DNA of 64,000 bases, taken from the NCBI GenBank assembly GCA_018432935.1, contig JAHDSF010000043.1, positions 1 to 64,000 of the forward strand, given 5' to 3'. Source of the DNA: Rhodospirillales bacterium (GTDB lineage: Bacteria; Pseudomonadota; Alphaproteobacteria; Rhodospirillales; Shumkoniaceae). Position numbers and translations under genes: made by a program. Of the stretch, positions 1-9,935 are shown one piece after another; within the stretch, counting starts at the first letter, position 1; every line of letters starts with the position of its first letter. The notes under the pieces are model-generated. The model saw only the letters and a list, made by a program, of their open reading frames with translations, ran no database searches and had not been told where the DNA came from.

Positions 1-78
1 CTCCCCAGCCGCCATCCGCGCCAGCACCGCCAGCTTGAACTCGCGGCTGAATAATCGCCTCTCCCTTTCCGTCGTCAT
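1..78 (-). CDS. Transposase OrfA (HTH_Tnp_1, IS3-like), N-terminal fragment
   Basis: Only the first 26 codons are in the window. They read MTTERERRLFSREFKLAVLA, then RMAAGE. The pattern (basic residues, then F-x-x-EFK-x-x-VL) is the usual start of IS3-type OrfA proteins with an HTH_Tnp_1 domain that binds the element's ends. The ATG is at 76-78, with a purine-rich GGAGAGGGG stretch just upstream. The rest of the gene and OrfB lie outside the window, so activity cannot be judged. Confidence 0.6.
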   Translation of the reverse strand, partial: MTTERERRLFSREFKLAVLARMAAGE

Positions 79-173
79 CAGTTCCCCTCTCCCAGGAGAA
101 CTGTCCCCTATTCCTCTGTCTCATTCCAGGGGGGCATTCCAGTCATTTTTCGTGGAAAAATGACTCTGACCCC
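1..173 (-). mobile_element. End of an insertion sequence (IS3-like), cut by the window edge
   Basis: Seen: on the minus strand positions 78 to 1 encode the start of a transposase OrfA. The non-coding stretch 79-173 carries IS-end-like sequence, including a 10-bp perfect inverted repeat AGTCATTTTT/AAAAATGACT at 141-150 and 156-165. Reading inward from 173 the sequence begins GGGGTCAGAGTC. Inference: the outer edge lies near 173, because the IclR reading frame changes there from family-like to unrelated sequence. The exact edge and any target duplication cannot be fixed without the other end. Confidence 0.6.
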
Positions 174-991
174 TTTTCTGCCCGCCAGCCGAGGCGTTCC
201 GAGAGCGCCCTGGCCAGCGCCTGAAGCGGCAGGCGCAGGGCGCGCAGCCGGGGCGTCGTCATCCGGTGCTTCGGTCCCAGCGTGCAGAGCGACGCGAGCA
301 CCCGCCCCGAATAGCCGAACACCGGGGCGGCGACGCAGCGGATACCCTCGATGTGCTCCTCGTCATCGTAGGCAACGCCGTCGGCGCGGATGCGCGCGAT
401 CTCGCGCTCGAGCTGGGCGCGGGTCACCAGGGTGCGGGAGGTGAACCGCTCGAAGGACCCGCGATCCAGGATCTCCTCGATCTCCGGCTGCGGCAGCCAG
501 GCGAGGATCGCCTTGCCGACCGCGGTGGCATGGATGGCGCGCCGCGTTCCCACACTCTGCACGACCCGAACCGGGCTGTCGGGATCGTGCTTGCAGACGA
601 TGGTCACGATGCCGTTGGAGTAGACGGCGAGGCTCGATCCTTCATGCCCCCGCGCGGTCAGCTCGGCGACGAACGGGCGCCCGACCTCGCCCAGCTGCTC
701 GGGAGTCCAGGTGCGGCCGACCAGCCGGAACAGCTTGGCCGCGGGCTCGTAGCCGCGGGTCTGCAGGTCCTGCCTGAGATAGCCGAGCCCGACCAGGGTC
801 TGCAGCAGATGATGGGCCGTGCTGCGATGCAGACCGGTGCGACGCGCCGTCTCCGCCAGGCTGGTGATGCCGGGCCCCGAGGCGACCGTCTCGAGGATGC
901 GCAGTCCGCGCGCCAGCGACTGATGGGTCGGGCGGTCTTCCTGCGCGGACTCTCGGACTGTCTGTTTCACCATATGGGATTCGATTGACAT
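143..991 (-). CDS. IclR-family transcriptional regulator
   Basis: About 282 residues. An N-terminal winged helix-turn-helix (SLAETARRTGLHRSTAHHLL) is followed by the IclR effector domain, with typical stretches VGKAILAWLP and GIRCVAAPVF. Family role: cytoplasmic repressor or activator of uptake and catabolism of small organic or aromatic acids. It is divergent from the TRAP genes that start at 1136, so it probably controls them. ATG 991 is chosen; ATG 973 and TTG 1006 are alternatives, none with a strong ribosome site. Odd: the family-like sequence ends in SERLGW, and the last ten or so residues and the stop come from the adjoining IS end, so the native C-terminus has been replaced. Confidence 0.85.
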   Translation of the reverse strand: MSIESHMVKQTVRESAQEDRPTHQSLARGLRILETVASGPGITSLAETARRTGLHRSTAHHLLQTLVGLGYLRQDLQTRGYEPAAKLFRLVGRTWTPEQLGEVGRPFVAELTARGHEGSSLAVYSNGIVTIVCKHDPDSPVRVVQSVGTRRAIHATAVGKAILAWLPQPEIEEILDRGSFERFTSRTLVTRAQLEREIARIRADGVAYDDEEHIEGIRCVAAPVFGYSGRVLASLCTLGPKHRMTTPRLRALRLPLQALARALSERLGWRAEKGSESFFHEK

Positions 992-1135
992 CGATATTTC
1001 ACACAATAAGCTTTCATCTGTAGGCCCGTGTCAAGAGCCCCGAAAGCGGGGCCGGCGCTCCGGCGCACACAGACCACCGCGGCCCGCCAGCAATGGTGGT
1101 TCCGTGAGGAGGGATCACTTCCAGGAGGAAGCGAG

Positions 1136-2185
1136 ATGAAGAAACTTCCCGTCATCGTTCTGTCGGGGGCGCTCGCCATCGCGTTTTCAGCGGCGTCGCC
1201 GGCGACCGCACAGCAGTCCAAGGTCCGCCTCAACCTCGCCAGCACGTTCCCGAGCACGATGTTCCTGCTCGGAGACACCGCCACCAAGCTGCCCGACCGG
1301 GTCGCGCGGGCGAGCGGCGGCGAGGTCGAGATCAAGTTCCACGAGCCGGGCGCGCTGGTCCCCGCGGCCGAGACCGTGACCGCGGTCTCGCAGGGCTCGG
1401 TCGACGCCGCCTGGGCCGGCGCCGGCTGGTTCGCCGGCATCGACGGCGCCTTCAACATGTTCTCGTCGGTGCCGTTCGGCCCCGGCGTCGGCGAATACCT
1501 TGCCTGGATGTACCACGGCGGCGGCCTGCAGCTCGCCCGCGAGCTGTTCGCCAAATACGACGTCTACAACATCCCCTGCTCGATCATCCCGCCCGAAGCG
1601 TCCGGCTGGTTCCGCAAGGAGATCAAGTCACCCGCCGACTTCAAGGGCCTGAAGATGCGCTTCTTCGGCCTGGGTGCCAAAGTGATGGAGAAGATGGGCG
1701 TCGCCACCCAGCAACTGCCTCCGGGCGACATCTTCGCCGCGCTGCAGATGGGCACCATCGACGCCACCGAGTTCTCGCTGCCGGCGATCGACCAGAAGCT
1801 GGGCTTCTATCAGGTCGCCAAGTACTACTATTTCCCCGGCTGGCACCAGCAGGCGACCCTGTTCGACCTCTACATCCACAAGAAGAAGTGGGACGCCATG
1901 GCCGACAAGCACAAGGCCGTCATCGAGCTGGCCTGCGGCGACCTCGTGCGCGAAGGCATCGCGCTGGGCGAGGCCTCGCAATGGAAGGCAATGCGCGAGA
2001 TGGCCGCCCAGGGCGTCCAGCTGAAGGAGTGGCCGCCCGAGATGCTGGCCGCCTTCGAGAAGGAGTGGCAGGTGGTGGTCAATGAGGAGATCGCGAAAAG
2101 CGCGAACTTCAAGAAGGTCTGGGATTCCTACACCGAGTTCCGCAAAGGCTACGGGATCTGGAAGGAGCGCGGCTACCTGAAGTGA
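1136..2185 (+). CDS. dctP: TRAP transporter substrate-binding protein DctP
   Basis: 349 residues. The start at 1136 follows an AGGAGG at 1123-1128 and opens a clear signal peptide (MKKLPVIVLSGALAIAFSAA, cleavage likely after ATA). The mature part is a DctP-type binding protein with the conserved LKMRFFGLGAKVMEKMG segment, whose arginine normally binds the substrate carboxylate, followed by LPPGDIFAALQMGTIDATEF. It acts in the periplasm and delivers a carboxylate to DctQM. The sequence resembles the mannitol/chloroaromatic branch of TRAP systems, so an organic or aromatic acid ligand is likely. The true ligand cannot be read from sequence. It is the first gene of dctPQM. Confidence 0.9.
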   Translation: MKKLPVIVLSGALAIAFSAASPATAQQSKVRLNLASTFPSTMFLLGDTATKLPDRVARASGGEVEIKFHEPGALVPAAETVTAVSQGSVDAAWAGAGWFAGIDGAFNMFSSVPFGPGVGEYLAWMYHGGGLQLARELFAKYDVYNIPCSIIPPEASGWFRKEIKSPADFKGLKMRFFGLGAKVMEKMGVATQQLPPGDIFAALQMGTIDATEFSLPAIDQKLGFYQVAKYYYFPGWHQQATLFDLYIHKKKWDAMADKHKAVIELACGDLVREGIALGEASQWKAMREMAAQGVQLKEWPPEMLAAFEKEWQVVVNEEIAKSANFKKVWDSYTEFRKGYGIWKERGYLK

Positions 2186-2202
2186 GGCGGGTGGAGGGGG
2201 GC

Positions 2203-2781
2203 ATGGGGAGCCTGCTGGCGGCGAGCGAAGCGATCGAACGGATCATCAAGGCGATCGCGCTCACCGCCGGCTGGCTCTTCTTGGTCTGCGTCGCCGTCAT
2301 CTGCTTCGACGTGTTCAGCCGCAAGCTTGGCTACCAGGTGCCGAACTTCGGATCGACCCGTCTGCAGGAGCTCGAGTGGCACCTGCACACCGGGATCTTC
2401 GCGCTATGGCTGGGCTACGCCTACGTGCACAATTCCCATGTGAGGATCGACGTCGTCAGCTCCCGTGCGCAGCCGCGCGGCCACGCGGCGCTGGAGCTTC
2501 TGGGCTGTCTGCTGTTCGCCTTTCCCTATTGCCTGGTCGGCCTCTACTTCGGCGTCGATTTCGCGTGGACCGCGTGGGTCCGCAACGAGGCGTCGATGTC
2601 GGCTGCCGGGCTGCCGTACCGGTTCGTCGCCAAGGGCATCGTGGCAGCCGGCTTTCTGCTGCTGAACGCAGCCACCGCTGCCGTGTTCGTACGTAGCGCC
2701 GCCTACCTCTGGGGGCCGCCGAACCTGCGCGAGCGCGCGGCCTTCGGCGCGGCGCGCGGAGGCTTGGGCGCGGGCCCATGA
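2203..2781 (+). CDS. dctQ: TRAP transporter small permease DctQ
   Basis: About 192 residues with four predicted membrane spans, the first around AIALTAGWLFLVCVAVICFD. This is the usual DctQ layout: a small subunit that pairs with DctM in the inner membrane. ATG 2203 follows GGAGG at 2193-2197. A GTG at 2182, overlapping the dctP stop, is in frame and would add seven residues. The 3' end overlaps the dctM start by four bases (ATGA, 2778-2781), which indicates translational coupling. Confidence 0.85.
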   Translation: MGSLLAASEAIERIIKAIALTAGWLFLVCVAVICFDVFSRKLGYQVPNFGSTRLQELEWHLHTGIFALWLGYAYVHNSHVRIDVVSSRAQPRGHAALELLGCLLFAFPYCLVGLYFGVDFAWTAWVRNEASMSAAGLPYRFVAKGIVAAGFLLLNAATAAVFVRSAAYLWGPPNLRERAAFGAARGGLGAGP

Positions 2782-4166
2782 GCGCCTGGCTCGCCCAGAA
2801 CCTGTCCCTGATCATGTTCGCCGCGCTCGGCGTGGCGCTGTTCTCGGGGTTCCCGGTCGGCTTCGTGCTGGGGGGCGTCGGGGTCCTGTTCGGAGCGATC
2901 GGGATCGCCCTCGACGTCTTCATGCCGGTGCAGTTCCTCAACCTTCTGCCCCGGATCTGGGGCGGCGTCGCCTCCAATCCCGTGCTGGTCGCGATCCCGA
3001 TGTTCATCTTCATGGGCATGGTGCTGGAGAAAAGCGGGATCGCCGAGGAGGTCCTGGCCTCCCTCCAGGTGCTGACGCGCCGGGTGCCGGGCGGGCTCGC
3101 CATGTCGGTCACCCTGATGGGCACCATCATGGCCGCCACCACGGGAATCGTCGGTGCTTCGGTGATCATGCTGTCGCTGATCGCGCTGCCCAGCATGCTG
3201 GCGCGCGGCTACGACAAGTCGCTGGCCGCGGGGACGATCGCTTCGGCGGGGACTCTGGGCATCCTGATCCCGCCTTCGATCATGCTGGTGGTGATGGGCG
3301 ACCTGCTGCAGGTCTCGGTTGGCCCGCTGTTCGCCGCGGCCCTGATTCCGGGCCTCGTCCTTTCGGTGCTGTACCTCACCTACCAGGCCTTCATCGCCAC
3401 CATCAATCCGAAATGCGCCCCCGCGCTTCCGGATGCCGAAGGCCCGAAGACGGCGACCGCCTTCTGGCTGATGATCGTGCGCAGCTTCCTGCCGCCGACC
3501 TTCCTGGTAGCGCTGGTGCTGGGCTCGATCTTCGGCGGCTGGGCGACGCCGACCGAGGCGGCCGGCGTCGGAGCCATGGGCGCGATCGTCCTGGCGATCG
3601 CCAAGTCGAAGCTGTCGATGCGCTTCCTGAACGAGGTCATCCACGCGGCCGGCCTGACGAACGCGATGGTGTTCCTGCTGTTCTGCGGCGCGACGATGTT
3701 TGCCTACGTGTTCCGTTCGCTGGGAGGCGACGACCTGGTGAAGGAAGTGATGGCCGCCGCCGGCATCACCGGCGCGTGGGAGATCCTCATTTTCGTCCAG
3801 GTCGTGGTGTTCATCCTCGGCTTCTTCTTCGACTGGATCGAGATCTCGCTGATCGTGCTGCCGCTGTTCGGACCCCTGCTGCGCGAGGTCGACTTTTCCG
3901 CCCACCTGGGCGACCCCCGGGGCGTCGTCTTCCTCACCTGGTTCGTCATCCTGCTCGCCGTCAACCTGCAAACCTCGTTCCTGACGCCGCCGTTCGGGTT
4001 CACCCTGTTCTGCATGCGCGGCATCCTGCCGCCGCCGTTGACCATGGTCGACCTCTACCGCGGCATCCTGCCGTTCGTGGTGCTGCAGATGATCGGGCTG
4101 ATCCTGACCCTGACGCTGCCGGACCTCGCCCTCTGGCTGCCGCGAACGACCGGGCTGCTCAACTGA
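2778..4166 (+). CDS. dctM: TRAP transporter large permease DctM
   Basis: 462 residues, very hydrophobic, about twelve membrane spans, the normal length for DctM. Family motifs include FPVGFVLGGVG near the N-terminus, AIPMFIFMGMVLEKSGIAE, and the IPPSIMLVVMGD stretch in the transport core. It uses a sodium or proton gradient to import the DctP-bound ligand. The similarity is to the mannitol/chloroaromatic (FcbT3-like) group. It is coupled to dctQ by an ATGA overlap and closes the operon. A GC-rich palindrome follows at once, before the convergent gene. Confidence 0.9.
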   Translation: MSAWLAQNLSLIMFAALGVALFSGFPVGFVLGGVGVLFGAIGIALDVFMPVQFLNLLPRIWGGVASNPVLVAIPMFIFMGMVLEKSGIAEEVLASLQVLTRRVPGGLAMSVTLMGTIMAATTGIVGASVIMLSLIALPSMLARGYDKSLAAGTIASAGTLGILIPPSIMLVVMGDLLQVSVGPLFAAALIPGLVLSVLYLTYQAFIATINPKCAPALPDAEGPKTATAFWLMIVRSFLPPTFLVALVLGSIFGGWATPTEAAGVGAMGAIVLAIAKSKLSMRFLNEVIHAAGLTNAMVFLLFCGATMFAYVFRSLGGDDLVKEVMAAAGITGAWEILIFVQVVVFILGFFFDWIEISLIVLPLFGPLLREVDFSAHLGDPRGVVFLTWFVILLAVNLQTSFLTPPFGFTLFCMRGILPPPLTMVDLYRGILPFVVLQMIGLILTLTLPDLALWLPRTTGLLN

Positions 4167-4182
4167 GCCTGCCCGGGCGGGC
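4167..4182. terminator. Short GC palindrome between convergent genes
   Basis: GCCTGCCCGGGCGGGC fills the gap between the dctM stop (4166) and the stop of the convergent RraA-like gene (4184). It pairs with itself over all 16 bases with one wobble and no loop, so it could serve both strands. There is no T-run, so it is only a possible terminator. Confidence 0.35.
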
Positions 4183-4183
4183 G

Positions 4184-4879
4184 CTACATGATGCCGAAGG
4201 TGCGGAAGGCTTCGCAGGCGCTCATGCCGCCGGCGATCGCCTTGGCGACCAGCTTCTCGCCGCGCGCCTTTTCGAGCGCCCTGGCGATCACCTCCTCCTC
4301 GGCCTGGAGCGGTACCGCCAGCACGCCCTCCTGGTCGCCGAACAGGAGCATGCCCGGCTCGATGCGGATGCCCTCGATCTCGATCGCCGTCCGGAAGTCG
4401 ATGACCTTGCCGCGCGGTCCCTGGTCCTGGGCGAACGTGCCGATGCAGAAGGTCGGGAAGTCAAGCTTCAGGATGCCCGGGATGTCGCGTGCGAATCCGT
4501 TGACGAGAGCACCGGCGGCACCCAGATGGCGGGCCCGGGTCGACATCAGCTCGCCCCACAGCGCATAGCGAGGCGAGGCTCCCGAGGCGACATAGACCTC
4601 GCCGTTCCTGAGATCGTCCAGCGCCTCGAATAGAAGCCCGAACGGCTTGGCGGCCAGCGGCCCCGGCGTCGCCTCGACGCGTTCGGCGAAAACGTCCGCC
4701 TCAAGCACCGGCATGGCGCGGCCGGCAAGCTTCATGTCGTCGCGCAGGGGCTTGATGGCGGGGGGCAGGAACTGGTGCAGGAACCCCATCTTGTCCATCA
4801 CGTCGCCCACCACCGCGGTGAACAGCTCGCGTTTCAGAAGGGCGAACAGCTCGGCGTCGTTCCGGTAGTCCTTCGGCAT
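4184..4879 (-). CDS. RraA-like / HMG-CHA aldolase family protein
   Basis: 231 residues from ATG 4879, which has GAGGAAA upstream. A GTG 54 bases further up is possible but less likely. The fold is that of RraA and the class II 4-hydroxy-4-methyl-2-oxoglutarate/4-carboxy-4-hydroxy-2-oxoadipate aldolases. The signature GALVNGFARDIPGI keeps the arginine-aspartate pair that binds pyruvate and metal in the aldolases. Those enzymes cleave C-C bonds in aromatic-acid breakdown and decarboxylate oxaloacetate. Lying convergent to a TRAP importer for organic acids, an aldolase or decarboxylase role is more likely than RNase E inhibition. The substrate is unknown. Confidence 0.75.
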   Translation of the reverse strand: MPKDYRNDAELFALLKRELFTAVVGDVMDKMGFLHQFLPPAIKPLRDDMKLAGRAMPVLEADVFAERVEATPGPLAAKPFGLLFEALDDLRNGEVYVASGASPRYALWGELMSTRARHLGAAGALVNGFARDIPGILKLDFPTFCIGTFAQDQGPRGKVIDFRTAIEIEGIRIEPGMLLFGDQEGVLAVPLQAEEEVIARALEKARGEKLVAKAIAGGMSACEAFRTFGIM

Positions 4880-4975
4880 GGCATTTCCTCGGGCTGGACC
4901 ACTTGCGGAGGCGACCATCCCGCACTTGGCCACTCCGGCGCAAGAGCCTGCGCGGATTCCTCGTTGAAGGACGGT

Positions 4976-6472
<1,497 letters not shown>

Positions 6473-6484
6473 CGGCGATACTCC

Positions 6485-7588
6485 TCACCTGTGGATCGGA
6501 AAACGGATGCCGAAGCTGGTCGGGCCGGCCCGCCGCACCTCCAGCTCGCCGCCGATCTGGTCGACCAGGTGGGTGACGAGCTGCAGACCCAGCGTGCTGG
6601 TCAGGGCGAAATCGAGGTCCTCCGGGATGCCGATCCCGTTGTCGCTGATCGCCAGATAGGCGCTGTCATTGTCGCCCTGCTTCAGCTCGATCCTGATCTC
6701 GCCCGAACGGCCGTCGGGAAAGGCGTGCTTGAGAGCGTTCGAGACCAGCTCGTTGACCGCCAGGCCGCACGGGATGGCCGCATTGATCGGCAGCAACACC
6801 TCGACGGCGTCGATGTAGAGGCTGATCCGGTTGGGGTCGACCCCGTACGACGACACCAGAACCGGCACCAGGGACTCCAGGAAGTGGGAGAAGTCCACCT
6901 GGGCGAAGTTCTTGGACTGGTAAAGCATCTGGTGGATGAAGGCCATCGAGCGGATGCGGTTCTGGCTGTCCCGCAGCATGGCCAGCGAGGCGGGGTCGTC
7001 GACCCGCGCCGACTGCAGGTCGAGCAGGCTGTCGATGATCTGCAGGTTGTTCTTGACCCGGTGGTGGATCTCGCCCAGCAGCATCTCCTTCTCGCGCAGC
7101 GAGGCGCGGATGCGCTCCTCCTCCGCCTTGCGGTCGGAGATATCGACGATCGCCGACAGGATCTTCAGACCCTCGTCGGTGCGCATCGGATTGAGACCGA
7201 TCTCGACCGGAAACTCGCTGCCGTCCTTGCGCAGCGCGAACAGATCGCGCCCGGCCCCCATCGGCCGCGACGACGGCGTCGCGTGGAACGACGAGCGCAG
7301 CCCGGGATGGTGGCCGCGGAAGCGTTCGGGAACCAGCATCTCGAGCGGCTTGCCCAGCAGCTCCGTGCGGTCGTAGCCGAATACCCGTTCGGCCTGGGCG
7401 TTGACCATCTCGATCAGGCCCCCGGTGTTGACCATCACCATCGCGCTGGGGGCGGACTCGACCACCTGGCGGAATCGCTCTTCGCTCTTCCGCAGCGCCT
7501 GCTCGACCTTGAGCCTCTCGGCTGCCTCGGCCGCAGGCGATCCCTCTTCCATGAACACGGCACGCTCCCGATTCCGCCCGCCCTGCAT
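6485..7588 (-). CDS. PAS sensor histidine kinase, HisKA_2/HWE type
   Basis: About 367 residues, soluble. A PAS domain (VVESAPSAMVMVNTGGLIEM to AIVDISDRKAEEE) precedes a HisKA_2 dimerisation helix (LLGEIHHRVKNNLQIIDSLL) holding the phospho-acceptor histidine, then an HATPase domain (NELVSNALKHAF, DNGIGIPEDLDF). This type is common in alphaproteobacteria, often with PhyR-type or single-domain receivers. Start is uncertain: ATG 7588, GTG 7558 with GGGAG upstream, or ATG 7552. It precedes the receiver-kinase hybrid by 12 bases, so the two are probably one operon and one phosphorelay. The stimulus is unknown. Confidence 0.85.
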   Translation of the reverse strand: MQGGRNRERAVFMEEGSPAAEAAERLKVEQALRKSEERFRQVVESAPSAMVMVNTGGLIEMVNAQAERVFGYDRTELLGKPLEMLVPERFRGHHPGLRSSFHATPSSRPMGAGRDLFALRKDGSEFPVEIGLNPMRTDEGLKILSAIVDISDRKAEEERIRASLREKEMLLGEIHHRVKNNLQIIDSLLDLQSARVDDPASLAMLRDSQNRIRSMAFIHQMLYQSKNFAQVDFSHFLESLVPVLVSSYGVDPNRISLYIDAVEVLLPINAAIPCGLAVNELVSNALKHAFPDGRSGEIRIELKQGDNDSAYLAISDNGIGIPEDLDFALTSTLGLQLVTHLVDQIGGELEVRRAGPTSFGIRFPIHR

Positions 7589-7686
7589 GAAGCGGCAACC
7601 CCGGCCCGTCGGGATCGCCGTTTCGTGCGAATGATAATTAATACTTCTTAGGGAGCGGAAACTCCAGACCTTCGCGCAGGCGCCCG

Positions 7687-8466
7687 TCAGCGGATTTGCA
7701 GCACGTCCATCGCCAGCACCCCCAGGCTGTGGCTGGAATGGACGACCTCGGCCCGCCAACTGGGCGAGCCCGCGCCCAATGCCACGAACAGGGGCAGGAG
7801 ATGCTCGTCGGTGGGATGGTTCTGCCGCGCGTACGGAGCGCGGCTGCGGTACTCGAGCAGGGCATCGCGATCGCCGGCGGCCACCCGGCCGGCGATCCAG
7901 GCCTGGAACGCGGTCACCCAATCCGGAACCCCGTCCGCAGGCTGCCACGCAAACGCCGCCGCCAGGTTGTGGGTGAGCGACCCGGAGGCGAGGATCAGCG
8001 TCCCTTCGTCCCGCAGCGGCCGCAACGCCTCGCCGATGCGAAGGTGATGTCCGGGGCCTTCGCCGGGCTGGATCGAGAGCTGGGCCACCGGCACCTCCGC
8101 CCGCGGGTACATGAGGGAAAGCGGCACCCAGGCGCCGTGATCGAGACCGCGCGCGGCGTCGCGCCGGACCCGCAGTCCCGCCGCCTCGAGCCGGCGCGCC
8201 GCGGCATCGCCCAGTCCGGGCGCCCCCGGCGCCGCGTAGACCATTTCCTGCAGGGCGGGGGCAAATCCCGCGAAGTCATGGATGGTGCGCGGCCGTTCGC
8301 CCACCGAGACGGCCGGCTCGGCGGTCTCCCAATGCGCCGAGACGACGAGAACCTGCCGCGGCTGCGGCAGCATCCGCCCCAACCCCTTCAGGAAGCGGTG
8401 AGCGGGCCCGTCCTCGATGGCGAGGGTCGGTGCGCCATGCGAGATGAACAACGCCGGCAGGGACAT
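7687..8466 (-). CDS. DODA-type (LigB-like) extradiol ring-opening dioxygenase
   Basis: 259 residues from ATG 8466 (GTG 8475 also possible). LigB/class III family: the N-terminal PALFISHGAPTLAIEDG carries a metal-ligand histidine, followed by VLVVSAHWET and a later SGSLTHNLAA. These histidines bind the active-site metal. Relatives (YgiD, DODA) cleave catechol-type rings such as DOPA. This one opens an unknown catecholic compound in the cytoplasm. The DoxX gene upstream ends at 8472, so the pair is one transcript, divergent from a LysR regulator. Confidence 0.85.
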   Translation of the reverse strand: MSLPALFISHGAPTLAIEDGPAHRFLKGLGRMLPQPRQVLVVSAHWETAEPAVSVGERPRTIHDFAGFAPALQEMVYAAPGAPGLGDAAARRLEAAGLRVRRDAARGLDHGAWVPLSLMYPRAEVPVAQLSIQPGEGPGHHLRIGEALRPLRDEGTLILASGSLTHNLAAAFAWQPADGVPDWVTAFQAWIAGRVAAGDRDALLEYRSRAPYARQNHPTDEHLLPLFVALGAGSPSWRAEVVHSSHSLGVLAMDVLQIR

Positions 8467-8471
8467 GCGCT

Positions 8472-8921
8472 TCACTCCGCCGGCCGTCGCGCCGCGGGCG
8501 AGCCGCCCCGTGTCCAGCGTGCGAGAGCCGGGGTTCCGAGTGCGAACCTGCCGCCGCCGAGCAGCGCCTGGACCGCCAGGGTCAGCGTCCAGAAGGCGGG
8601 AAATTCCCAGCCGCCTTTGGGGCTCGAGAAGGACCAGCCGTTCGGTAGGTGCTGAAGCGTGGCGCCGACCATGATCGGCAACAGGGCGAGCGCGACGGCC
8701 CGGGTGCAGAAGCCGAGGATGAGCGCGAGCCCGCCGCCCATCTCGCCCAGGATGACGAGATAGGCGAAGAAGCCCGGATAGCCGATGGTCTCGAAGTACT
8801 GCACCGTGCCTGGCACCGTGAAGACCAGGATCTTGGTGAGGCCGTGGGCAAGGAACAATGCGCCCATTCCGAGGCGAAGCAGGAGGGCCGCGTAGTCAGT
8901 GGCATCATTGCGGGATTGCAT
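8472..8921 (-). CDS. DoxX-family membrane protein
   Basis: 149 residues with four predicted membrane spans. It begins YAALLLRLGMGALFLAHGLT, the usual DoxX start, and continues with FFAYLVILGEMGGGLALILG. DoxX proteins are small inner-membrane proteins linked to quinone or thiosulfate redox chemistry; most are uncharacterised. Start ATG 8921 has AAAGGA upstream. The 3' end overlaps the alternative GTG start of the dioxygenase (GTGA). DoxX and DODA genes with a divergent LysR regulator make a small aromatic- or quinone-response module. Confidence 0.85.
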   Translation of the reverse strand: MQSRNDATDYAALLLRLGMGALFLAHGLTKILVFTVPGTVQYFETIGYPGFFAYLVILGEMGGGLALILGFCTRAVALALLPIMVGATLQHLPNGWSFSSPKGGWEFPAFWTLTLAVQALLGGGRFALGTPALARWTRGGSPAARRPAE

Positions 8922-8975
8922 GCAGGCGATCCTTTCGAACGCGAGAAGGTGTCCCCGCCAAGGTGGTGCCGGAAG

Positions 8976-8994
8976 ATCCATTCTTGAAATGGAT
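8976..8994. promoter_or_regulatory. Probable LysR operator (palindrome)
   Basis: ATCCATTCTTGAAATGGAT: two perfect 7-bp arms around five bases, containing a T-N11-A core typical of LysR-type binding sites. It lies between the divergent doxX (start 8921) and lysR (start 9015) genes, where a regulator would control both itself and the doxX-dioxygenase pair. No binding data; the call rests on symmetry and position. Confidence 0.6.
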
Positions 8995-9014
8995 ATTCGA
9001 GATGCACGATATTG

Positions 9015-9935
9015 ATGATTCAAATGACGCTGAACCTGAACCAGCTCGACCTCAACCTTCTGCGGGTGTTCGCGGCTCTGTACGCGGAGCGCAGCGTCAC
9101 CCGTGCCGGCCGGCGGCTGGGGCTGTCGCAGTCGGCCACCAGCAACGCGCTTGCCCGGCTGCGCGAGGCGTTCGGCGACGAGTTGTTCCTGCGCGCCGCA
9201 CGCGGCGTCGAACCGACGGCGCTGGCCCAGGCCCTGCACGGGCCGATCGGCGCCGCCCTCGAACGGGTCGAGGCGGCCCTGGCCCTCAACCTGCCGTTCG
9301 ACCCGGCGACGACGCGCGCGGAGTTCGCAATCGGCATGTCCGACTACGCGGAGTTCCTGATCGCACCGCCACTGGTGCGCCATCTGCGGCAGACGGCGCC
9401 GCTGGCCGGCCTCACCCTTCGCCACGTCGACCGCACCACGTTCGCCGCCCTCCTCGACGACGATGCCGTATCGCTGGCGGTGGGCGTGCTCCCGGAACCG
9501 CCGCCGCGCATGACCCAGGTCTTCCTGACCCGCGAGGACTTCGTCGTCCTGATGGACGACAGCCACCCTGCGGCCCGGCGGCCGCTGGAGCTGGAGACGT
9601 ACCTCGCCTTCCCGCACCTGCTGGTTTCGGCCGCCGGCAGCCGGGAGGGGGCGGTCGACCGGGTGCTACGGGGCATGGGGCGCGAGCGGCGCCTCCTGGT
9701 GGTGGTGTCGCACTACCTGGTGGCCGCGCCCATGCTCAAGGGCAGCGATCTCCTTTGCACGATGCCGCGGCAGTTGGGGGCGTCGCTGGGCGCGCGCTTC
9801 GGACTGGCGGTTGCGGCGGCGCCGGTCGAGCTGGCCCCGGTACGGCTGTCGATGGTCTTCCACCGCCGCTACGAACGGCAGCCGGCCCACGCGTGGCTGA
9901 GGCAGGCGGTACGCGGCGTTCTGCCTACTCCCTGA
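9015..9935 (+). CDS. LysR-family transcriptional regulator
   Basis: 306 residues. The N-terminal helix-turn-helix (NLLRVFAALYAERSVTRAGR, then RLGLSQSATSNALARLREAF) is the canonical LysR DNA-binding domain, followed by a NodD-like effector domain from about residue 95. Start ATG 9015 is preferred to TTG 9012 or ATG 9024; no clear ribosome site. It is divergent from doxX and the ring-opening dioxygenase, with a LysR-type palindrome between them, so it most likely regulates them. The 3' end overlaps the convergent DUF1194 gene by 11 bases. Confidence 0.88.
   Translation: MIQMTLNLNQLDLNLLRVFAALYAERSVTRAGRRLGLSQSATSNALARLREAFGDELFLRAARGVEPTALAQALHGPIGAALERVEAALALNLPFDPATTRAEFAIGMSDYAEFLIAPPLVRHLRQTAPLAGLTLRHVDRTTFAALLDDDAVSLAVGVLPEPPPRMTQVFLTREDFVVLMDDSHPAARRPLELETYLAFPHLLVSAAGSREGAVDRVLRGMGRERRLLVVVSHYLVAAPMLKGSDLLCTMPRQLGASLGARFGLAVAAAPVELAPVRLSMVFHRRYERQPAHAWLRQAVRGVLPTP

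Noticed and set aside
985-990. TTGACA as -35 box for dctP
   Set aside because: No acceptable -10 box 16-18 bases downstream, and the hexamer lies at the start of the iclR coding region.
1037-1052. Hairpin GCCCCG-AAAG-CGGGGC in the dctP leader as terminator or attenuator
   Set aside because: Short stem, no T-run, no leader peptide; could be chance in GC-rich DNA.
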